A DNA stretch of 64,000 bases from Casuarina equisetifolia. Its lineage: Eukaryota > Streptophyta > Magnoliopsida > Fagales > Casuarinaceae. The notes under the pieces are model-generated. The model saw only the letters and a list, made by a program, of their open reading frames with translations. It searched no databases and was not told the origin of the DNA. A program made the position numbers and the translations under genes. Of this stretch, positions 57,235 through 64,000 are shown in pieces (position 1 is the stretch's first letter; every line of letters starts with the position of its first letter). The DNA lies in assembly GCA_028551475.1 (NCBI GenBank), contig CM052356.1:12117884-12181883 (forward strand), given 5' to 3'.

Positions 57235-57725
57235 TTCTCATTCTCCAATGTTACAATACAATCATAACATTGCAAAGAAGTATGTTATTTTAGGGAAGTA
57301 AACCATGCAATTATATTGCATTCATGCCATAGATAGAAAATAATATTTCACATACAGTAACATCGCTATAAAAAGCGTGAAAAGAAAGAAAAAAACATGA
57401 ATAAACTAAGACTGTTTGTTATTCCAGAGAAGTAAACCATGCAATTATATCGTGTTGATGCCATAGATGGAAAACAATATTTCAAGTCCAGTAACATTGC
57501 TATAAAAGCATGAAGATATAAACTAAGATTGTTTGGCTAGTATGAAAATGTAGAAGAGTGGAAATAAAACCAAATAATTTGCAATCTAGAAGGCATATAT
57601 TGAATCGGATAAGATGATTCTGATGGTTCTCATTCCCCAATGTTACAATGCAATTATAATATTACAGAGAAGTATGTTATTCCAGAGAAGTTAACCTAAC
57701 AGTTATATTGTACCGATGCAATTAA
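57235..57725. repeat. Repeated units in the presumed PP2C leader intron
   Basis: TTCTCATT.TCCAATGTTACAAT occurs near 57236 and 57628, and GAAGTATGTTATT..AG.GAAGT near 57279, 57411 and 57669. The copies are diverged and include partial ones, suggesting two rounds of tandem duplication. Confidence 0.7.
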
Positions 57726-58113
57726 GACTATTTGGCTGGTAAGAAAACATAGAAAAGAGGAAATAAAGCCAAATAATTCGAATCTAGAAGACATGTATTG
57801 AATCAGGTAACATGATTAATTTTTGTATTTGACCCTTTTCATAAACAAAGACCAAAACAAAAATTGTAGGGTGCAAAAGATTCAAAAATGATTTTAGAAA
57901 AAAAAAAAAAAGAAAAAAGAAGAAATAAACAGAAAAATATTCAATCTTTCTTTCTTTTTTGCTCTTGGAAACCACAGAGAGAAAATGAAGACACTAAAAG
58001 ACACCGTTACCAAATCTTGAAGATAAAAGATCCATCATCGTAAATCCTGTTTGGCCCTAAGAATATCCTGGAAACTAGAAAACAGGCTAGCTTTTTTTCA
58101 GGTAGATGCTCAC

Positions 58114-58250
58114 CTTCGTTAACCTCGTTTGATTTTGCCTTCCTCCAAGAAACCGATGATCAGAAAGAGAGAGTTAAAGCTGCCGTAACCGACAAGTTTT
58201 CGTGTTTGGGAGAGAAATTAGAAACAAGACGGAGAAAACTGTAAATGTAG
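58114..58250 (-). other. Probable 5'-UTR exon with splice donor
   Basis: On the minus strand, a CT-rich leader (TTAACTCTCTCTTTCTGATC) leads to AACGAAG|GTGAGC, a good plant splice donor at 58113/58114. With the TATA box at 58269 it looks like the non-coding first exon of a gene transcribed leftwards; the only coding remnant in that direction is the PP2C relic. The link is inference. Confidence 0.4.
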
Positions 58251-58268
58251 CCGTTATTATCCAATCGG

Positions 58269-58277
58269 CCTTTTATA
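58269..58277 (-). promoter_or_regulatory. TATA box, minus strand
   Basis: The minus strand reads AGTATAAAAGGCCG, a strong plant TATA box, about 25-30 bases before the presumed transcription start of the 5'-UTR exon. Confidence 0.5.
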
Positions 58278-58780
58278 CTAATGCGATCCTTACTGTCTTC
58301 GCTTTTTTAAATAAAAAATAATAATTTTACAGTTGATTATAAAAGCTTTTTTTTTTTTTCCATTTAGAAGAAATTTGACGGAATTTTAGATTTTTTTTTT
58401 CAAATCCATTTTTATTGCTTTTTCTTGTTTTTAATAGATGTTTTGGTCCTTTAGGGGCAGCCTTTTCTTTATTGAAATTAAATTTCCTACAAATTTTGGC
58501 TGGTTTTATTATTTTACTCTGCATTATTTTTTTTAAGATTTTGTTTATTTCAATTTTTACCTTTCTCTTAAAAAGCAACTACAATAAAGTTTAATGGTCC
58601 GTTCACTTAATCTAAGATTCCATTTGACATTTTAAAAGACTTGAGAAGGAAAACAGGAAATGTTCCTTTCTTAAAGAAAAAAATTTTAATCTTAATTCCT
58701 TTCCATATTTTTGAAATAAAAAATAAATAAATAATATAAATATTAAAAATATATATAAAAAATTAAAAATAAATGTGCCA
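58278..58780. other. T-rich non-coding DNA upstream of the minus-strand TATA box
   Basis: No gene is recognised; the frame at 58327-58578 (-) is a lysine-rich chance frame from T-rich DNA. Confidence 0.4.
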
Positions 58781-58790
58781 CATGAATTGG

Positions 58791-59075
58791 GGGCCTTTGA
58801 TAGTTATGGAGGGCAATTTGTGACAAAAACAAAAAAACTTTATTTAGGATGGTAGAAATGCTCAAGCTATCGCAAAAGAATATAAGTAACTTCATTTTCT
58901 TTTCCAAAACACATTGTATGAATCAAGGGCCCTTGATAGTCATGCTAGCCACTTCATGTTAAAAATAAAGAATCTCATTTAGGATCGCAAAATGCTCAAG
59001 CTACTACGGAAACATATGAATTGCTCAAGATGCACCATATGACGTATGAGTTTTCGGTAGTCATGAAGGGTAACA
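58791..59075. repeat. 136-bp imperfect tandem duplication
   Basis: GGGCCTTTGATAGTTATG at 58791 and GGGCCCTTGATAGTCATG at 58927 head two units that also share TTTAGGAT and AAATGCTCAAGCTA. The word CAATAAAGTTTA (58583, and ATAATAAAGTTTA near 59120) suggests an even larger repeat around it. Confidence 0.65.
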
Positions 59076-59176
59076 TGGTTTTTTTTATTTATTTAACTTA
59101 CTTTTCTCTAAAAAAAACTATAATAAAGTTTATTTGTCTATTCACTTAGTTACAATAACAATTTCTACTATATATT

Positions 59177-59345
59177 GTAGAAATTATTATAAAAAAATGA
59201 AGAACAATATGAAGAACAATAAGAAAGTAGTAATTTGTACTATTTGAATGAATCCTTGAGTACACTCCAACTACCTTTTTATAGTGGTTGGAAAAACAAA
59301 CGTAAATCATCTCTTAATGATGATGATCAATACAATTGTCAAACG
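59177..59345 (-). repeat. Copia LTR end in inverted orientation
   Basis: The reverse complement of this block matches 60308-60469, the last 160 bases of the plus-strand LTR: CAATTGTATTGATCATCATC, GATTTACGTTTGTTTTTCCA and CCACTATAAAAAGGTAGTT are shared. Identity is over 90% by eye. The outer edge TGTAGAAATTATTATAA mirrors the LTR end. Confidence 0.9.
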
Positions 59346-59857
59346 TATCCTACGATTTCTAGTTGATACCCCTAGATATGGTATTCAAATAACAAAATCA
59401 TCAAATTGTAATCTCCATTCATATTCTGATGCTAGATGAGTTGGTGATCATGATGATCGCAAATCCACTGGAGGATTTTGTAGAAAACAAAAGACTGTTG
59501 CACGCTCTAGTACAGAAGCTGAACTCAAATGTCTTGTTGATACTGCTACAGAACTTATTTGAATAGAAGCTCTATTACAAGATCTTTAGGTCAACCAATC
59601 TAGTCCTCCCACACTATGGTGCGATAATTTATTAGCACTTTATCTAACTAATCCTATTTTTCATTCAAGAACCAAACATGTTGAGGTTGATTTTCATTTT
59701 ATTCGTGAGAGAATCAAAACAAAGAAACTTTTTGTGCTTTTTATTTCTTCTATGGATCAAACATCTAATATATTTACAAAAGCCCTATCATCAACCTGTT
59801 TTCAACTATTTCAAAACAAGCTCACGATGCAGACCAACACGTTAGCTTATAGGGGGA
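59346..59857 (+). mobile_element. Copia RNase H relic
   Basis: The plus strand reads KSTGGFCRKQKTVARSSTEA, ELKCLVDTATELI, then LWCDNLLALYLTNPIFHSRT and KHVEVDFHFIRERIKTKK, ending in the open frame from 59734 (MDQTSNIFTKALSSTCFQLF). The CDN motif and TKHVEVD.HF are clear copia RNase H marks. Two in-frame stops are seen (TGA and TAG near 59562 and 59590). It ends at the polypurine tract AGGGGGA. Confidence 0.88.
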
Positions 59858-60469
59858 TGTTAGAAATACAAACCAAAACAGAATTGCCAAAAATCTTGCT
59901 AGAATTAAAAACAGAAACAGAACTGGCGAGAACCATTTCTAAATCAAAAACTAAAAATCAAATCTTGAAAATAAATACATTGGTGATATCTAAAAAAGAA
60001 GCGACAGTTATTGAAGATAAAGCAAGCACATGTACCACATGCGCCATTCTACCAAGGCAACTCATAGACAACATAAAAACACGCGCGTGTAACTCATGTG
60101 TGTCACTTCTTCCTCACACCCACGAAAGAACAACGATTCGTCTCCTTTGTTTGACAGTTATACAAAACGGTTGAAGGTGAAATAAGAGGTGTTTTAACTA
60201 GAGGAAAATGATCTCTTTATTTTAATAAAAAAAAAGAATCATTAACTCTATTGATGAAATTTTTCGCTCAAAATCTAAAAGGTCTTAGGGTTCTTCACAT
60301 TTTTTGGTTTTTCATAATCAATTGTATTGATCATCATCATTAAAAGATGATTTACGTTTGTTTTTCCAACCACTATAAAAAGGTAGTTTGAGTGTACTCA
60401 AGGATTTACTCAAGTAATACAAATTACTACTTTCTTCTTGTTCTTCATATTTTTATAATAATTTCTACA
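59858..60469 (+). repeat. Copia 3' LTR, 612 bp
   Basis: Starts TGTTAGAAATACAAACC after the polypurine tract and ends ATAATTTCTACA. A TATA-like ACTATAAAAAGGTAG at 60372 marks the promoter. It is related to the LTR fragment at 34243-34790, and its last 160 bases are repeated in inverted form at 59177-59345. Confidence 0.82.
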
Positions 60470-60556
60470 ATATATTGTAGAAATTTTTATTTTAACTTGG
60501 TATGGGAAATGGAGAAATGCTTAATTTCTCTTTTGTTGATTGGCTTGGTCTTTGTA

Positions 60557-61270
60557 TCATGGACTGTCCTTGGGTTTTACTGATTGGTTATTTGAATCTT
60601 GACGTGGTTTATTTTTAGACCCCCGCAAACTTGGGATGACAAGACCAAGTTTGGAATTCCCAAGTTTGGAACGTAGAGATAAGAAGGTATCAATAGGAAG
60701 TGGTTTAGTAAAGAAATCAGCCAACTGAGCCTTTGTGGGAACATGAATAGTTGTATAAGTACCAAGCGCCACTTTTTCTCTCATAAAATGATAATCCACT
60801 TCAATATGCTTTGAGTGACCATGAATGGTAGGTTTGGTAGTTAAATGAAGGGCAGACAAATTATCACAATAGAGCTTGATAGGCTGTGATTGAGGAATAT
60901 TAAGATCTCGAAGAAGATAACAAAGCCACATTGCTTCTACCCTTGCCGATGCCAAAGCCTGATACTCAGCTTCAATAGATGATCTAGATACAGTAGGTTG
61001 TTTTCTTGCACTCCAAGAAATACAATTTGCTCTAAGGAAGAAACAAAAACTTGTGGTGGGTTGACAGGTGGTAGAACATCCAACCCAATCGACATTGCTG
61101 AAACCATAAAGATTTAATGTACTTTTGGATTGTACCTTTAGTCTCGTGCTTACAGTGCCATATAAGTAACGTAATATTTGTTTGAGATTATGAAAATCTC
61201 AAAGGGTAGGATGTTGCATGGATTGACAAAATGATTAATTACATACTGAAGATCTGGTCTTGTCAATGTA
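60557..61270 (-). mobile_element. Minus-strand copia: RNase H and pol C-terminus
   Basis: Open frame 60557-60955 gives the RNase H end: ASARVEAMWLCYLLRDLNIP, IKLYCDNLSALHLTTKP, HGHSKHIEVDYHFMREKVAL and KAQLADFFTKPLP, followed by a basic tail and stop. Upstream on the minus strand SRSSIEAEYQALA continues it. YCDN, KHIEVDYHF and the 'QLAD.FTKPL' end are textbook copia. This is the best preserved element of the window; the 3' LTR is not recognised between it and 60469. Confidence 0.92.
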
Positions 61271-62250
61271 AGGTACTATAGAGAACCAACCACACTTCTA
61301 TAATAACAGACTTGATCATACAAAGAGTCGACATCTTTAATCTTTGGTGGCTTAGTTGCCATAGGTGTAGCAATATCCTTACATGAATCCATATCTGTGC
61401 GATGGAGCAAGTCAAAGGCATATTGGCTTTGAGAAAGAAACAATCCTTCCTCAGTTCGCTTAACGTGGATTCCTAGAAAAAAGTGAAGACCTCCCAAATG
61501 TTTTAATGGAAATTCTTTTCCAAGTTTTGTGATGAATTGGTTAAGAGCTGATTGTGAGCTTCTAGTGAGAATTAAATCATCAACATATAAAAGAATCCAC
61601 ATTTAAATCCCATCTTCATCATAAATAAATAGAGAGGAATCATAGGCAAAACTGAAAAATCCAAAAGTCATAAGAATATCAATAAATATATCATACCATG
61701 CCCTTGGAGCTTGCTTAAGACCATATAAGGCACATTAAAGCTTGCAAACATGCTTGGGTCGTCTCAGATCAACAAACCCTAGAGGTTGAGTCATATATTA
61801 TGGCTTAGTAAGAAAACCATGTAAGAAGGCATTACTTATGTCAAACTGGTGAAGGGGCCAATATCTAACAGTTGTAATGGCAAGAACCCTTCGAATTGTT
61901 GTTTGCTTCACAACAAGCTTGAAAGTTTCAAGAAAATCTACTTCGGGTTCTTGACTAAAACCTTTTGCAATCAACCTTGCTTTTAATCTTTCTAATTGCC
62001 CATCTAGCTTCTGCTTAGACTTAAAGACCCATTTGCAACCTACTATATTCATTGATGGATATAATGGAACTAAAGTCCAAGTCTGATTCTTGTTTAGTGC
62101 TGACATTTCTTCCTTCATGGCTACGAGCCATCCAGGATGATGCAAAGCTTCATTTACTGTCTTAGGAGGGGTTGGAATATCACAATTGGTGAGTAAGGCA
62201 TATTTAGGATTAGGCTTCCTTATTCTTAATTGGCTCCATGTTTTCATAGG
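61271..62250 (-). mobile_element. Minus-strand copia: reverse transcriptase
   Basis: From right to left: ALHHPGWLVAMKEEMSALNK, NQTWTLVPLYPSMNIVGCKW, then KARLIAKGFSQEPEVDFLET, QFDISNAFLHGFL, a decayed YGLKQAPRAWYD at about 61700, and in open frame 61276-61602 LLYVDDLILTRSS with the YVDD site, and LGGLHFFLGIHVKRTEEG. Stops separate the frames (for example before MTQPLGFVDL and before MWILLYVDD). Domain order matches copia. Confidence 0.93.
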
Positions 62251-63300
62251 ATGAGTACGCAAATTGTGGTTTGAAGATATGATAGGAACATTTGGTACTA
62301 GGTCATGGTTGTTATTACAAGGCAAATTTGGTTCAGATTGCAAGCAATTTGGCACATTTATGGATAGTGGTGAGGTCATTATATCTTTAGTTGAGGCATG
62401 TACAGGGACTAGAGCCATAGACAAAATGGTAGGGGCAAAGTTTCTAAGAAGCTTTGACTTGTTGATGTAGCTCTTCCTGTGCCTTGCATTGTAGGAATTG
62501 CATGTTCATCAAGCACTTCACTGATAGATGGAAATACAACCTATTGTGAATGAGGTGGAGTAACACATGAAGAAGGTAATCTAGTGAAAAATTGCTTAAG
62601 AGGCTTTTGTATTTGTTGTTCTATAGAATTATTGGACAATAAATCAGTGCTTTGAGCAAAAGGAAAAACCTTTTCGTTAAAGACCACATGTCTCGAAATT
62701 ATAACTTTTCCACTTGGAATATAGAGGCAATGATAACCCTTATGTGTTGCACTGTATTTAAGGAAAGCACATTGTAAAGACTTTGGTTCCAATTTATCCT
62801 TTACAGTATCTCGTAAACATGGATAACAAGCACTACCAGATGTGTGTAAGAATGGGTAATCTAGATTTCTATGATAAAGGCACTCATAAGGAGACTTGTT
62901 ACCAAGTGTTGGTGTAGGTAAACAATTAATGAGAAATACTGCAGTGTTGAAAACGTCCACCCAACACTTCTATGGCACACTGGCTTGATTCATCATAGCT
63001 CTTCCAAGTTCAACTATGTGTCTATGTTTCTTTTCTGCAATATCATTATGCTGCAAAGTATAGGGACATGAGAATCGTTGAACAATTCCATAAGTTTCCA
63101 AGTAAGTTGAAAATTCTAAGCTTTTATATTCTCCACCATTATCACTTTGAATAGATTTAATACAAGCCTCAAATTGTTTCTTAATCATATTCTTGAAATT
63201 GATAAAGACATGGCACAAATCCGATTTATTTTTCAAGGGATAAATCCAGGTAAACCTGGTACATTCATCTATGAAAGAGACATAATACAAAAACCCCTAA
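62251..63300 (-). mobile_element. Minus-strand copia: integrase and linker
   Basis: Open frame 62970-63290 holds the integrase core: YYVSFIDECTRFTWIYPLKN, IKSIQSDNGGEYKS and a HND.AEKKHRHIVELGRAMM stretch, with the catalytic Asp, Asp and Glu (the last in the AEKKHRH motif) all visible. Frame 62541-62960 continues with FLINCLPTPTLGNKSPYECL and HKGYHCLYIPSGKVIISRHV. The linker to the reverse transcriptase is in 62251-62424. The join at about 62965 shows a stop. Confidence 0.93.
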
Positions 63301-64000
63301 CCTAATTGTGTAGGCGCCAGTCCCTACAAATTGCTGTGTAGTCTTTCTAAAGGAACTACACTTCGAGTTTGTGAAGAGACAAAAGGCAAGCGCACACTTT
63401 TACTGACTAAGCAACTAGTGCAAGAAACAGAATTAGGTATTTGTCCTTTCATCAAAATTAAATTCTGTTCACTAAGTAACTTCAAAATAGTTAGATTAGG
63501 TTGCCCAAGTCTCATGTGCCAAGTCTACCCATTTGCAACCTGCTGCTAGATAGAAAACAATGCTAGGTTCCATCTCCTTCCAAGCAGAGCATAAAGATCC
63601 CCTTTTCTAATGCCTTTCAGAAGTACTTGCTAGCTCTTCAGATCCTTAATGAGGCAACATTTATCATTAAATTCTACTTTGCAAGGATAATATGAAGTTA
63701 ATCAAGATATTGATAACAAATTTTGTGTTATTTTTGAAGACACTAGAACTAAGTTTAGGGGTATCTTACCTTCTCCAAGAGTTGATGTTCTTGTGTGTGT
63801 GATAGGAATGCCAGTCCCATTACCAACTAAGATCTTATCTAAGCCAAAATAAGGTTTAGAGTGTTCTAACTTACCTTTAAAGTCAACAATGTGAGTAGAA
63901 GCACCAATATTTGCTACCTAATCATCTTCCATGGGGTCTATGATTTGTAAAGCAGCCAAGGCATGAGGAATTTCCTCGGACTAATAACTATGATTGAACC
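63301..64000 (-). mobile_element. Minus-strand copia: protease and GAG-pre-integrase, running off the right edge
   Basis: The minus strand reads a protease at about 63830-63930, where VANIGASTHIVDFKGKL stands for the usual VDSGAS..H (the catalytic Asp is replaced, an in-frame stop precedes it), then LGKGKI/LGEGKIPLNLVLV, and a GAG-pre-integrase segment with TWHMRLGQPNLTIL (the zinc-binding His of 'WH.RLGHP' partly lost) and CTSCLVSKSVRLPF at 63324-63560. The Gag lies beyond the window. Confidence 0.85.

Noticed and set aside
1..64000. CRISPR arrays, bacterial defence or phage systems
   Set aside because: There are no evenly spaced identical repeats and no bacterial-type genes; all signals are those of plant nuclear DNA.

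Overview
The window is nuclear DNA from a flowering plant, most likely a woody eudicot (grapevine-like composition is a guess, not shown). The signs are long AT-rich intergenic DNA, split genes with plant-type GT-AG introns and TATA boxes, a plant-specific TPLATE-complex gene, a serine carboxypeptidase-like (SCPL) gene, and many broken Ty1-copia and Ty3-gypsy LTR retrotransposons. Nothing looks bacterial or organellar. I found no CRISPR array, rRNA or tRNA gene.

Host genes are few. (1) The left edge (2-193, +) holds an open frame that looks like the 3' end of a gene lying outside the window. (2) 10765-11598 (+) is an intronless 277-residue plant protein of unknown function with an ADDIIFCGKLIP motif, a TATA box and a poly(A) signal. 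(3) 30668-32590 (-) is an intronless 640-residue TML (TPLATE complex muniscin-like) gene for clathrin-mediated endocytosis. (4) 37101-40644 (+) is an SCPL gene that I spliced by hand into 14 exons; it gives a continuous 496-residue protein with an intact Ser-Asp-His triad. (5) 56189-57031 (-) is a broken PP2C phosphatase whose probable promoter and 5'-UTR exon may survive about 1.1 kb upstream. These genes do not form an operon or cluster.

The rest is mostly transposon debris. 1.3-8.4 kb: copia relics on both strands. 13.2-20.5 kb: at least three interleaved copia relics, with two recognisable primer-binding sites. 20.6-23.4 kb: a chromodomain gypsy 3' end with its LTR. 33.4-35.6 kb: a gypsy gag/protease relic split by a copia-type LTR. 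41.4-50.5 kb: a three-level nest (copia host, then a gypsy gag/protease element with two LTRs and a matching target-site duplication, then a 1.56-kb LTR-like insert). 59.2-60.5 kb: a copia 3' end whose LTR tail is repeated in inverted orientation. 60.5-64.0 kb: the best-preserved copia pol, on the minus strand, running off the right edge.

Short tandem duplications of 42-259 bp recur through the non-coding DNA. I did not find a previously undescribed biological system. The best leads are the intact SCPL gene, the nested element with its dateable LTR pair, the inverted LTR arrangement, and the decayed PP2C locus.
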